From Mesorhizobium sp. M7A.F.Ca.US.008.03.1.1 (GTDB lineage: Bacteria > Pseudomonadota > Alphaproteobacteria > Rhizobiales > Rhizobiaceae), in contig NZ_RZRU01000010.1 of the NCBI RefSeq assembly GCF_003997495.1, forward strand, positions 169,650 to 233,649: a stretch of 64,000 nucleotides of DNA, read 5' to 3'. Below the pieces are notes generated by a model, which made no database searches, had not been told where the DNA came from, and saw only the letters and a program-made list of their open reading frames with translations. Below, one piece after another: positions 44,058-52,581 of the stretch. Positions within the stretch are counted from its first letter, which is position 1, and every line of letters begins with the position of its first letter. The translations under genes were made by a program, and so were the position numbers.

Positions 44058-45391
44058 GCGACCGTCTCCTCGAAATCTGACGCGTCATCTTCGCTCTGGC
44101 GCAGAAACTCCCTCAGTTCGTCGATTGACGCGACAGCCCGGTCAGTCAGGGGATCTCCACCTGGCTTGTATTCGCCAACATTGATCAAGAACTCGGTCTC
44201 GGCATAGCGCGACAGGAGCTCGCGGAAAATGGATGCTGCCTTGCGATGTGTCCCCGAAACGACTGCATCCATGACGCGGCTGCGACTCTGCAGCACATCA
44301 ATAGCGGGGAAATGCGATCGCGCCGCAATAGCGCGTGAGAGGATGACATGGCCATCGAGAATACCACGCGATTCCTCGGCGATTGGATCACCCGTGCCAT
44401 CACCCTCTACAAGCACCGTATAGAAGGCCGTGATTGAGCCCCGCTCACCCATGCCGGCGCGCTCGAGCAGGCCTGGCAGCATGCCAAAAACGGAAGGAGG
44501 AAAGCCCCGTCGCGTCGGCGGCTCACCCGCAGCAAGGCCTATTTCGCGCATAGCGCGGCAGAAGCGCGTCAGCGAATCCAGCATGAGAGCAACGCGTAGG
44601 CCTTGATCGCGGAAATATTCCGCGAGCGCAGTCGCCATTGGAGCGCATTGCGCACGCTCTACCGCCGAGCGGTCGGATGTTTCAACCACGACGACCGTAC
44701 GGAGAAGGCCCTCTTCACCAAGATTCCTTTCGATGAATTCACGAACTTCCCGTCCACGTTCGCCTATGAGCGCCACTATGACGACGTCAGCGGCGGCACC
44801 CTTTACGATCTGTGACAACAGCGTCGACTTGCCACCACCTGGCTCGCCATAAATCCCGATCCGCTGGCCCTCGCCGCACGTCAGCAGACCATCGAGGACA
44901 CGGACCCCAAGCGGGAATGGCCGCTCAATCATGCGCCTCGTCATCGGATTGGGGGCTCTGCCATGCAGGGGCCGAGTTTCGACGGTCTTGATTTCGCCTT
45001 TGCCGTCCAATGGGCGGCAACGACTGTCGATCACGCGACCGAGCAAATCGCCGCCGACGGGCACCTCACGCATTCGGCCAGTGGCCACGACCTCTGCGCG
45101 GCTGGATAGGCCCACCAAGTCCCCGATCGGTGTCAGCAATACACCATCACCCGACAGGCCGATCACCTCGGCCTCGAGCGACAGCCCGGTTCGCGGGTCC
45201 TCTAGGAGGCAAAGTTCCCCAATACGAGTGTCTGGCAAGACGGCATGAACCAGTGTGCCGATAGCCCGCGTGATCCGACCGCGCACCGCACGCGTGTCAA
45301 TTCGCTTGGCCGCAGCCCTCAAAGACGAGATTGCTGGAACGAGAGCTCGAGTGTGGGCGTCAGCGTTATGTTCTGGGACGGGCTTTCTCAT
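44033..45391 (-). CDS. rhcN: RhcN, type III secretion ATPase (SctN family)
   Basis: A 452-residue ATPase that unfolds and releases substrates from chaperones at the inner face of the apparatus. Walker A is GIYGEPGGGKSTLLSQ (about residue 185), the Glu region is ALIGERGREVREF, Walker B is LRVALMLDSLTRFCRAMREI, and the arginine-finger region and C-terminal lid are complete. Length is normal. The four-base overlap with nolV (ATGA) shows tight coupling. Confidence 0.97.
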   Translation of the reverse strand: MRKPVPEHNADAHTRALVPAISSLRAAAKRIDTRAVRGRITRAIGTLVHAVLPDTRIGELCLLEDPRTGLSLEAEVIGLSGDGVLLTPIGDLVGLSSRAEVVATGRMREVPVGGDLLGRVIDSRCRPLDGKGEIKTVETRPLHGRAPNPMTRRMIERPFPLGVRVLDGLLTCGEGQRIGIYGEPGGGKSTLLSQIVKGAAADVVIVALIGERGREVREFIERNLGEEGLLRTVVVVETSDRSAVERAQCAPMATALAEYFRDQGLRVALMLDSLTRFCRAMREIGLAAGEPPTRRGFPPSVFGMLPGLLERAGMGERGSITAFYTVLVEGDGTGDPIAEESRGILDGHVILSRAIAARSHFPAIDVLQSRSRVMDAVVSGTHRKAASIFRELLSRYAETEFLINVGEYKPGGDPLTDRAVASIDELREFLRQSEDDASDFEETVAWMSRLTA

Positions 45392-46011
45392 AGCTCGCCT
45401 TTCTCACAGAGCGTCCCGAAACCAAGGCGCAGCGCGCGCATCTGGGCGTCAAGTCCAAGGTCAACATTGCCGTACTCGCTCCACAGCACGCAGCGTTGCG
45501 GCGACAATGTCGGGTCGGGCTCGATCCGCACCCTTGGTCGACCATCCTGGCCGTCGCATCGAGCAAACTCTCGTGCAAGCATGTCGACTTGCATGGGAGA
45601 AACATGAAGGCAAACGTCGGCGCCGCTGTATTGACACTCTATGGCGTGACGAACAGCCCTCACCAATAGCTCGCCCGGATCGAAAGCGCCGATAAGATCG
45701 CTCAATATTTCCATCACGAGCTGCGGCAATTCCTGCTCCAGAGCCGCCTTTCGTCGCGCGATTTCGGAGATTGTCTCCGCAATCAACCCTGCCATCTCCT
45801 CGGTGCCTGCATTCGAGCCCTCCATGTGGCCGCGCGCCCACGCCCGCTGGTAAACCGCGCGTGCCCAGTTTCGAACGCGCTGCCGATGCCGTTCTGCCGC
45901 GGCAAGGGCTTGCGCGGCGCTGTGCCAGGTTTCGAGCTCGCTCGCGGGTATCAGTGGTCCGACTGGACGCATCTGCGGCGCTATTGGCCCCTCGGAAAGT
46001 TCGACTGTCAT
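45388..46011 (-). CDS. nolV: NolV, ATPase regulator/stator (SctL family)
   Basis: A 207-residue cytoplasmic protein with an N-terminal helical part (AAQALAAAERHRQRVRNWAR) and a C-terminal SctL/FliH domain (QLVMEILSDLIGAFDPGELL, CVLWSEYGNVDLGLDAQMRA). It binds RhcN and links it to the sorting platform. It overlaps both neighbours by four bases. Confidence 0.92.
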   Translation of the reverse strand: MTVELSEGPIAPQMRPVGPLIPASELETWHSAAQALAAAERHRQRVRNWARAVYQRAWARGHMEGSNAGTEEMAGLIAETISEIARRKAALEQELPQLVMEILSDLIGAFDPGELLVRAVRHAIECQYSGADVCLHVSPMQVDMLAREFARCDGQDGRPRVRIEPDPTLSPQRCVLWSEYGNVDLGLDAQMRALRLGFGTLCEKGEL

Positions 46012-46625
46012 TTCACCGGGGTCTCTGTCTCAAAATGAGCTACTACAAGTGAAAGCAATTGGCCGGCGGCGGTCCAATGCTCATGTGCTGGAGTCTCCGC
46101 GGCAGTCCCCTCGGGCAATCGAAGAAGCACGCGGTTACGCTCGGTCGCTGAACTGTCCTGGAGCCAAGCTCCAAGACATGCGTGTCCATCGTATTCGATT
46201 TGCTGAGCGAGTTTTTCTGGGTCCGAGATCAGTCTTTTGTCAACAGCATGCAGCAGGTGTCGGATTCCGAATGCGTGTGCATCCACGCCGATGCGTTTAA
46301 CAAGGATGGCAAGCTCAGGCTGAGAGACAAACGCGACCAGCGAACGGGCATGCCAGATACTACCAGCAAGAAGGGTCGCTCGATATGGATCATGCCCGCG
46401 TAGAAGGTCCGGCCTGCAGCCGATGTGGTTCAGATCCACGTCATCGTTGCCCAGCAATTCTGCCAGCCTTGGATGCAGTCTGGAACACTTCTGCAACTTC
46501 ACTAACGTTTCGGCCGATAACGCTGGATCAAGACGCGCCGCAAGACGGGTTGGATGGGCCGAAGCCGCAAGCTCGCTCGCGCCCGGAAAGTGCGGACCAT
46601 CAGGTCGGGCGGTCTGTATAGGCAT
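46008..46625 (-). CDS. nolU: NolU, type III secretion accessory protein (SctK-like)
   Basis: A 205-residue cytosolic protein matching NolU, the rhizobial SctK-type sorting-platform factor. Features: SRLHPRLAELLGNDDVDLNH, WHARSLVAFVSQPELAILVK and LSLVVAHFETETPVK at the end. ATG 46625 (MPIQTARP) follows the rhcJ stop by 13 bases; the frame is open further upstream within rhcJ. Confidence 0.88.
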   Translation of the reverse strand: MPIQTARPDGPHFPGASELAASAHPTRLAARLDPALSAETLVKLQKCSRLHPRLAELLGNDDVDLNHIGCRPDLLRGHDPYRATLLAGSIWHARSLVAFVSQPELAILVKRIGVDAHAFGIRHLLHAVDKRLISDPEKLAQQIEYDGHACLGAWLQDSSATERNRVLLRLPEGTAAETPAHEHWTAAGQLLSLVVAHFETETPVK

Positions 46626-46638
46626 TGGCAATGAGATG

Positions 46639-47475
46639 TCACCCACGTCCAATTGCAGGCATTCTTTTGCGAATGGCCTCGACAGCAGAAGCATCCCGGC
46701 GCCCCTCGACCTTGGAAACGCCGGTTGATTGCTTGCGCCGACGCGTAACAACGCCGATCAAGAGATAACAGGCCACGGCGAATACGGCTGCGGCAAAACC
46801 TGTTACGGTCGCCAGAAGTGGCGCAGGAAGAGGTAGTGATGCTTGTGGCAAAACAGCAGTCGGATCGGGCCGTTGCTCGTGTGCGGAACGTTCTACCGGC
46901 ACCAAAACCACTTCCACCTTATCGTAGGACAGGCCTTCGATGCTGTCGGCTACAAGCATCTTTATCTTTGGCAGCAGAGCCGCGACATTTGTTTTTGCGT
47001 CGTGCCTGATAAACACCGAGGCCGAGGATGGCGTGGCACCGGCTCGCACAAGGTCGTTATGCGGCAGCACGACGTGAACACGTACAGAAAAAACGCCATC
47101 GATATCGCTGATCGTCCGCGACAACTCTTCGCTCAGGGCATACACGTAACGGGCACGCTCTTCGGTCGGCGAGGCAATCAGGCCTGATCCTTGGAATATC
47201 TCACCGAGGTTCTTGAAGGATTGGCGCGGCAGCCCCTTGGCGTTCAGAAGGTTGATTGAGAAGGCGAGCAGCTTTTCGTCAACCTGGATCGTGCTGGTTC
47301 CATCCTTGGCGACCACCCGGATCGCGGCGACCCCGTTGTCTTCAAGAAGTGCGAGCATTTCATTTGCCTCACGCTCTTGCAATTGCGTGTAGAGGTCGGC
47401 TTTGCAAGCAGTGAGGGCGACGAGAACTGGCAGCATGACAAGTCTAACCGACCGCCACCCTGACAGGCCACGCAT
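46639..47475 (-). CDS. rhcJ: RhcJ (NolT), inner-ring lipoprotein (SctJ family)
   Basis: A 278-residue lipoprotein. The signal is MRGLSGWRSVRLVMLPVLVA with lipobox LTAC, followed by the YscJ/FliF ring-building domain (KADLYTQLQEREANEMLALL, ISDIDGVFSVRVHVVLPHND). A C-terminal membrane segment (LLATVTGFAAAVFAVACYLL) and a short basic cytosolic tail complete it. It forms the inner-membrane ring with SctD. Known as nolT in the older nolXWBTUV nomenclature. Confidence 0.95.
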   Translation of the reverse strand: MRGLSGWRSVRLVMLPVLVALTACKADLYTQLQEREANEMLALLEDNGVAAIRVVAKDGTSTIQVDEKLLAFSINLLNAKGLPRQSFKNLGEIFQGSGLIASPTEERARYVYALSEELSRTISDIDGVFSVRVHVVLPHNDLVRAGATPSSASVFIRHDAKTNVAALLPKIKMLVADSIEGLSYDKVEVVLVPVERSAHEQRPDPTAVLPQASLPLPAPLLATVTGFAAAVFAVACYLLIGVVTRRRKQSTGVSKVEGRRDASAVEAIRKRMPAIGRG

Positions 47476-47511
47476 GATTTCGCCCTCGGCCAAGCCAATC
47501 ATGCGCGCGGT

Positions 47512-48021
47512 TCAGCCTTCCTTCAAAAGTTTATTCACGGATGATGTGACGCCGCTGACGCCTTTGGAGATAAGCGCCACCTGGGTGACGCCGTTGTAAA
47601 CATCCCGAAGACCAGCCATCATCGTTTCGAAGTCTTGCCCTTGTTGGGGAATGCCCGAGATTCCGGTTCCCGCCTCACCTGGAACGGGAAGCTTCTGCGC
47701 CGGTCCCGGTAGAGCGCCCTTCGAAAGGGCTATGTCATGGTCGAGCGCGGGGAAGGAAACAGTGTTGTGTGGATATAGGGAGGAAATCGTCTGCAACACG
47801 CGATCGCCCATGCCGCTCGTCGGCGCAGCCGCGCGCTGAACATCCATCGCCGCAGCAACTGGCGCCGCACTCGCTGGCCCCGCGGCGGCATCGTTTTTCA
47901 GCGAGTCGGCTGCATGCCCTAAGGCGCGCTCAAACTGGGCCTGCTCGACAATCGACGGTGATCCGACCCTGGGGAGGCCAGCCGTTAGAGTGGCAGAGAT
48001 CGACGTGACAGGCATCATCAT
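47512..48021 (-). CDS. nolB: NolB, predicted inner-rod protein (SctI-like)
   Basis: A 169-residue secreted component and the first gene of the main apparatus operon. It begins MMMPVTSISATLTAGLPRVG and ends with the helical rod-type C-terminus (FETMMAGLRDVYNGVTQVAL, ISKGVSGVTSSVNKLLKEG). Three consecutive ATG codons occur at the start. A tts box lies about 80 bases upstream, divergent from nolW. Confidence 0.85.
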   Translation of the reverse strand: MMMPVTSISATLTAGLPRVGSPSIVEQAQFERALGHAADSLKNDAAAGPASAAPVAAAMDVQRAAAPTSGMGDRVLQTISSLYPHNTVSFPALDHDIALSKGALPGPAQKLPVPGEAGTGISGIPQQGQDFETMMAGLRDVYNGVTQVALISKGVSGVTSSVNKLLKEG

Positions 48022-48099
48022 GTAAGGACTCGGTTGCTCTCTCTGACCGGGCGAGCCCCGCCCATTCATCACCCGGTGTCGGCGCAACACTCCTAGGGG

Positions 48100-48124
48100 G
48101 GCAAGCTGACAACAAGCTGACTAA
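48100..48124 (-). promoter_or_regulatory. tts box of the nolB-rhcU operon
   Basis: On the minus strand TTAGTCAGCTTGTTGTCAGC followed by TTGCC fits the tts box. Eleven genes lie behind it on the same strand. Confidence 0.75.
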
Positions 48125-48208
48125 CGGCGGCGTCATTTCGACAATCTAAAATCTCTTCGGCAATTTAGTCACTTGTGATGATTTCAGCGTTTGGTTTATC
48201 AGTGCGAC

Positions 48209-48907
48209 ATGCCGAGAACGCTTATCCAACCCGTCACCCTGCATGTTTTGAGACTTCTTTGTGCCGGGTTTTTTCTGTCCACCGGGATTCACCCGGCGCA
48301 TGCAGTCCCGCTGTCCCTTCCGGCGACACCCTATAGATACACGGTTCTGGATCAGGAGCTCGCTGCAGCGTTGCAGGAATTCGGCAACAACCTGAATATC
48401 AGGGTCAACATCAGTCCTGCGGTGAAGGGGCGAATTCGCGGACGTATGCCTGATTTGCCACCGCGCGCGTTCCTCGACCGCTTGACGAACCTTTACGGTC
48501 TACAATGGTACTATGACGGCCTTGTGCTCTATGTGTCTGCTGCACAAGAATCGCAAACTCGAATGCTTTTGATGACGTCGATTCGCTTCGATGCGTTCAA
48601 GGGGGCTCTCGACAAGCTTGATATCTCCGACGAGCGCTATGTGGTCAAACCCGTGCCAGGCAATGGCCTCGTCTTCGTTTCCGGTCCACCGCGCTTCGTC
48701 GCACTCGTGGAGCAGACCTTTAACGGCTTGGTGGCGCAGGCGCAGGCGCAGACTCACATAGCGGCAACGCCAAAGGAATCAGTGCTGATCTTGTTTCGCG
48801 GCTCCTCCACTACGGTCGTTCGCGACGGACGACCGGATGCTTCTTATTCTTCTGACATCCCACAACAGGATAGCGTTGGCGGGAAGCCTGAGCTGGGCAA
48901 GAAATGA
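48209..48907 (+). CDS. nolW: NolW, N-terminal part of a split secretin (SctC N-domains)
   Basis: A 232-residue exported protein. The signal peptide is LHVLRLLCAGFFLSTGIHPAHA. Secretin N0/N1-type domains follow (ALQEFGNNLNIRVNISPAVK, FLDRLTNLYGLQWYYDGLVL, VPGNGLVFVSGPPRFVALVE). The membrane-spanning secretin domain is absent; in rhizobia it is encoded by the separate rhcC1, here 11 kb away. It is divergent from nolB. Confidence 0.9.
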   Translation: MPRTLIQPVTLHVLRLLCAGFFLSTGIHPAHAVPLSLPATPYRYTVLDQELAAALQEFGNNLNIRVNISPAVKGRIRGRMPDLPPRAFLDRLTNLYGLQWYYDGLVLYVSAAQESQTRMLLMTSIRFDAFKGALDKLDISDERYVVKPVPGNGLVFVSGPPRFVALVEQTFNGLVAQAQAQTHIAATPKESVLILFRGSSTTVVRDGRPDASYSSDIPQQDSVGGKPELGKK

Positions 48908-48975
48908 ACATTGAGGATTTCCCGCAGCTCTGAAGAACATGACTGCGGCTACCCCTTTGTGAACTCTTCGCAAAC

Positions 48976-49000
48976 TCGTCAGTTTCTCGAAAGCTAATCC
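48976..49000 (+). promoter_or_regulatory. tts box upstream of nopX
   Basis: TCGTCAGTTTCTCGAAAGCT followed by AATCC is an essentially perfect tts box, 209 bases upstream of the nopX ATG. Confidence 0.85.
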
Positions 49001-49208
49001 GCTCATGATGAGTCCCGGCAGCTCTCGCGGTGACTCCGGCCATTGTGTTGGACCGAACCTTGGAGCCGGCCCGGAACACAGCAATTGAAGGCAGGGCAGG
49101 CGCATTCGTGACCTGCCGACGCTTGGAATTGTCGAATTTTGTGAAACGCAAGGGATCTTCTGTCGGGGTCTCTTGTGGGGATTTCAACGTCACGTCTGAG
49201 GATGCATA

Positions 49209-51143
49209 ATGTCGGCCAGTAATCTTTCAACTTTCTACCGCTCAAATTCGCTACAGTCCGCAAGGGGTTGGCCGGGCCTGAAAGTTTCCCATTTTGCGAC
49301 CCAGCATCAGCAAAGTGCATCGTGCTTCGAAGCGATGCTGTCCACTTGTGTGCTGGCAGACAAGCCCGGCTCTTTCGCGCAAGGGGATCTGCCAGCGTCG
49401 AATCTTGATTCGACAATGGATAAATTGCGGCAGGACCCTTTGGGCCATCTGGCACCGGATGTCTTGACATTGAATGGCTTGGAGCAACACCCACTGGATC
49501 TGCTGCCGCCAAATATGAGGGCGGCTCTCAAGGAGGACCAATCGCAACGCTCCAAGGCGACTGAAGCCCAACATCTGCTCGGCGTCACTCCGAAGATCGA
49601 GCCGGCTCCCAGGCCGAGCCCCGGAATCACGTGGAACGGTGGGTCGCTGACCACGGCTGAGTTGCAGATTGTTGCGGTACTCAACCGTCACAAGGACCAA
49701 TGCCCGCTTACTTGGAAGTCGTTGACCGACAAAGCCAATGATCCCTCTACGCCACCGGATCTGAAAGCGGCGATCCAGGGACTGCAGCAGGATTCGGGAC
49801 TTTTTTATGCGATTGGCTCGCAGGGCGACGGCCGCTGTGGAGGCAAGATCAACGCCAAGGACTTGGCCGGATTTTCAAACCACCACCCACAAGTTGCTGC
49901 ATTTCAGGAAGCCCAAGCGCGAAGCTACGAGCAGAACTACATACCATCCGACGGCAGCGGAGGTTTGCAGCCTTCGGTCATGACCTTGAGCGATGCCTTG
50001 CGGGAGTTTTACCGGTACTCCGAAAATCTGTCCAAGGACCTGAGTCTGGATGAGTTCAAGAAAATGGTCGGCGGCGAATCGAAAAACGGCAAATTTCCGC
50101 CCCAGGTCATTGCGGCGGCGCAATATTTCCTCGATCACCCCGATGCTTGGAACCAGTTGTGCGGTGGCTCGAAAGGGAAGATGCACAAAGAGGATTTCCT
50201 GCAAGTCGCCTCATCGTCGATGAGCCTCACGCAAACTGAGCTGAATACGGTCGAGATGATCAAGGACCATCAGGACACGTTCTTTGGAAGCGGTGTTCTG
50301 ACTCGCGACAAACTGGCGAAAATGAAAGACGACAAGAGCCTTGATCCGAAAGTGCGGGAAGCAGCCTCTCAGCTCCTTTCAGATCCTCTTTTGTTTGGCC
50401 TCCTGAACAATTCGATCACGGGCTATAAGACCCATCATAAATTCTTCGACTTTGGCGGCGGGCATACGGTTGATTCCGGCAATATCAGCAAAAAAGACTT
50501 TGCCCATTTTTGCACAAACATGTCGTCTGCGAACCGCAACGTTCAGCAGCCAATCACCCACGGCGCCCAAACCGCAGAAGAGCAGAATGCCGTCGCGGAC
50601 ATGAAGATGGGCCTGATGGACCAGCCTGACATTAAGTCAGCCAAAAAGAACGGCGGGGCCGTCATGCACGTCGTCGACTCCGTGCTCAAAATCGAGACGA
50701 AAGTGCTCGACTTGGCGGCAACGGCGGTGGGACTGCTCAGCTTCATTCCGGGCCTCGGACAAGTAGCCGATCTTGCCTCGATGGTTCTCGAGGCTGAGTC
50801 GCAAGCAGCCAATCTCCTGCGTACGGCCATTAACGGAGGCGATATGAAGCGAGCGCTGGAGGAAGCTGGCCTCAATATGGCCGCGCAGGCGATCGGCCTT
50901 ATCGCAGGCCCCGAGGTCAAGCTGGCCATTCGAAATGGGCTCGTAAAGCACCTGATGGAAGAGGCCTTGGCGGCAGGCATTGATCTTTCGGTCTCGACGG
51001 CGCAGGACTACGCAGAAGGCTATGTGAATAACCTCAAAGCGCGCCTTGCAGGCGGCCCTGAGCAAAGCCTAGGCCTTCCGAGCATGCCATCATTCCAGAG
51101 TGTGGCAAGCAATGTGCCCTTCGTCGGCATTGCCTTATCCTAG
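49209..51143 (+). CDS. nopX: NopX (NolX), translocon protein (HrpF-like)
   Basis: A 644-residue secreted protein of the HrpF/NolX family that is thought to form the pore in the plant membrane. The N-terminal half has imperfect repeats of the type LTTAELQIVAVLNRHKDQCP with GxINAKDL and FKKMVGGESKNGKFPPQVI. The C-terminal part has two hydrophobic segments (LDLAATAVGLLSFIPGLGQV, MAAQAIGLIAGPEVKLAIRN). It is slightly longer than NGR234 NopX (596). It has its own TtsI-type promoter. Confidence 0.95.
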   Translation: MSASNLSTFYRSNSLQSARGWPGLKVSHFATQHQQSASCFEAMLSTCVLADKPGSFAQGDLPASNLDSTMDKLRQDPLGHLAPDVLTLNGLEQHPLDLLPPNMRAALKEDQSQRSKATEAQHLLGVTPKIEPAPRPSPGITWNGGSLTTAELQIVAVLNRHKDQCPLTWKSLTDKANDPSTPPDLKAAIQGLQQDSGLFYAIGSQGDGRCGGKINAKDLAGFSNHHPQVAAFQEAQARSYEQNYIPSDGSGGLQPSVMTLSDALREFYRYSENLSKDLSLDEFKKMVGGESKNGKFPPQVIAAAQYFLDHPDAWNQLCGGSKGKMHKEDFLQVASSSMSLTQTELNTVEMIKDHQDTFFGSGVLTRDKLAKMKDDKSLDPKVREAASQLLSDPLLFGLLNNSITGYKTHHKFFDFGGGHTVDSGNISKKDFAHFCTNMSSANRNVQQPITHGAQTAEEQNAVADMKMGLMDQPDIKSAKKNGGAVMHVVDSVLKIETKVLDLAATAVGLLSFIPGLGQVADLASMVLEAESQAANLLRTAINGGDMKRALEEAGLNMAAQAIGLIAGPEVKLAIRNGLVKHLMEEALAAGIDLSVSTAQDYAEGYVNNLKARLAGGPEQSLGLPSMPSFQSVASNVPFVGIALS

Positions 51144-51272
51144 CCGTCGCCTTGCGCGGAAGCTTTGGCTCGCGCGCTGACATAAGGGTCATTGTGGCAC
51201 AAGCAGGGGTTCATCCGCATCAACGCAAGCGGTGTTCCTGACGCCATCTGGATCGGACTGTGAGGGGGATGT

Positions 51273-51294
51273 CCGAAGTCTGTGAAGACTTCGG
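51273..51294 (+). terminator. Hairpin downstream of nopX
   Basis: CCGAAGTC and GACTTCGG form an eight-base perfect stem with a six-base loop, 130 bases after the nopX stop. No T tract follows. Confidence 0.35.
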
Positions 51295-51319
51295 TATATG
51301 ACGACTTCAGAGTTACGCT

Positions 51320-51500
51320 GAGCCCAGCCATCTCGAGCCGGTGCGCCGGGTCGAGGTTTTCACGGGCGCCGGCCGGTAGCGGGAATGGTCTCCGGAAGGC
51401 ACGGCGCGGATGGTGGCGGAGCGGCGCAGCCGAAGGAACGGCTGTCGCGCGCCCAGGGCGGCCTCCCGAACAGCAGACGATGATCTCCTGCCTTGGGCCT
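51320..51500 (+). mobile_element. IS66-family TnpA remnant
   Basis: The bases encode RRVEVFTGAGR, a stop, then REWSPEGTARMVAE before the frame is lost, matching the start of the IS66 accessory protein TnpA (RVEVFTG...RRWSPEEKARIVAE). Only about 40 codons are readable. Confidence 0.6.
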
Positions 51501-51609
51501 ATATCCTCGTGCCACGCTCAAGGCAGTCGGCTGAAAACAGCGCTGATTTAAAACAGCATTATCCTGCACTGCACCCTCGATCCTTGCGCTCACCGATCGC
51601 TCGTCGACA

Positions 51610-51830
51610 CGCACGCGGTCAAGTCGTTATCGGCGCTATGCCGATGGGCTTCGAGAGCAAGGTGGACGCTGAGCGGTGCGTCAGCCTCAGGGCGCGGCTG
51701 GCCAGCTTTGGGTCTCACGCTCTATGACGGCAACACCCGGCTGATCCACTTGGCCTGTTCGCGGGCTCCCGGCAGCGGCGCGGAAGCCACGGTCCGCCTT
51801 CCTCGGCTTCAGGCCAAAGATACCGCAGCA
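51610..51830 (+). pseudogene. Group II intron reverse transcriptase remnant
   Basis: RYAD in one frame, then MGFESKVDAERCVSLRARLA and LASFGLTLYDGNTRLI in others, match the catalytic YADD region and the following helix of group II intron maturases (YADDFVVGF...ERFLEELRARLARFGLELHPDKTRLI). About 60 codons remain; the intron RNA is not recognisable. Confidence 0.6.
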
Positions 51831-52199
51831 TGCTCCAGAGCTATGTCTGCCGCCTTCGCCCCATCGTCGCTGGTCATGTGGAAAGGACAAGCAGGCTACG
51901 CACCCTATAATCCCGTCGGGCAGGATTCGACAGTCGACGGCGAGACATTCGCCAAACCTCCCCCTTGATTCTCAGCAACGTTAAAAAAAATTCACATAAT
52001 GTTCGTGAGTGTAGTCTCCTGTCAGGTGGTACATTAGCCCCAATATCTGGCGTCTTAGTCGTAGAAAGGACTGTGATCTATCTTCCATTAGCATCCATAC
52101 CAGCGGATTTACAGCAAATGACGAGAGAGGTCTCATGCGGATTGATGGGGATAGAAGGGCTAGCGGCTTGCTGCATCCCGTCCGGGTTGATGCTAACCA
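51831..52199. other. Upstream region of the glyA-metK cassette
   Basis: No gene recognised. The region is locally A/T-rich (around 51.98-52.1 kb) and probably contains the promoter of the ArsR-type gene and glyA, but no nod, tts or sigma54 motif is seen. Confidence 0.4.
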
Positions 52200-52544
52200 A
52201 TGTTGACACTGGTAAATCGCCTAAGGACGGCAGCGCATCTTGATCGCCTTCGAATCCTGGGCCTTTGCGCGCATGCGGATCTAACCGTCGGCGAGCTGGC
52301 CGATATTACCGGTCTGCCTCGCGAGCAGGTTCGACGCCACGTTCGGCGGCTGGTCAGAGCCAACTTTCTTTGCTGCAACGAACAACGTCCGCAGTCTTCG
52401 TACCATATGCAAGCAGGAGGCAAGGATGGCGAGCTGGCTCAATTGGTGGTCGATCTCCTGCCCCACGATGATGGCCATCATAAAAGAGACCTACAACGCC
52501 TGGAAGCAATACAAGACGCGCGGTTGAAGGGACCGCCTGCTTGA
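52200..52544 (+). CDS. Truncated ArsR-type winged-helix regulator
   Basis: A 114-residue protein matching the N-terminal domain of the alphaproteobacterial ArsR/SAM-methyltransferase two-domain regulators: RLRTAAHLDRLRILGLCAHA, DLTVGELADITGLPREQVRR, then GELAQLVVDLLPHDD and LQRLEAIQDARLK. Those proteins are about 330 residues with a C-terminal methyltransferase domain; here the frame stops just after the linker. It lies 37 bases upstream of glyA, so it may act as a repressor of the cassette that no longer senses SAM-related ligands through the methyltransferase domain. Confidence 0.6.
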   Translation: MLTLVNRLRTAAHLDRLRILGLCAHADLTVGELADITGLPREQVRRHVRRLVRANFLCCNEQRPQSSYHMQAGGKDGELAQLVVDLLPHDDGHHKRDLQRLEAIQDARLKGPPA

Positions 52545-52581
52545 TCGTGAAATAGATCAGTCCAAATGGAGCGCGACTACC

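Noticed and set aside
51965..52243. 92-codon frame upstream of the ArsR-type gene
   Set aside because: Overlaps the start of a better supported gene and shows no family features.
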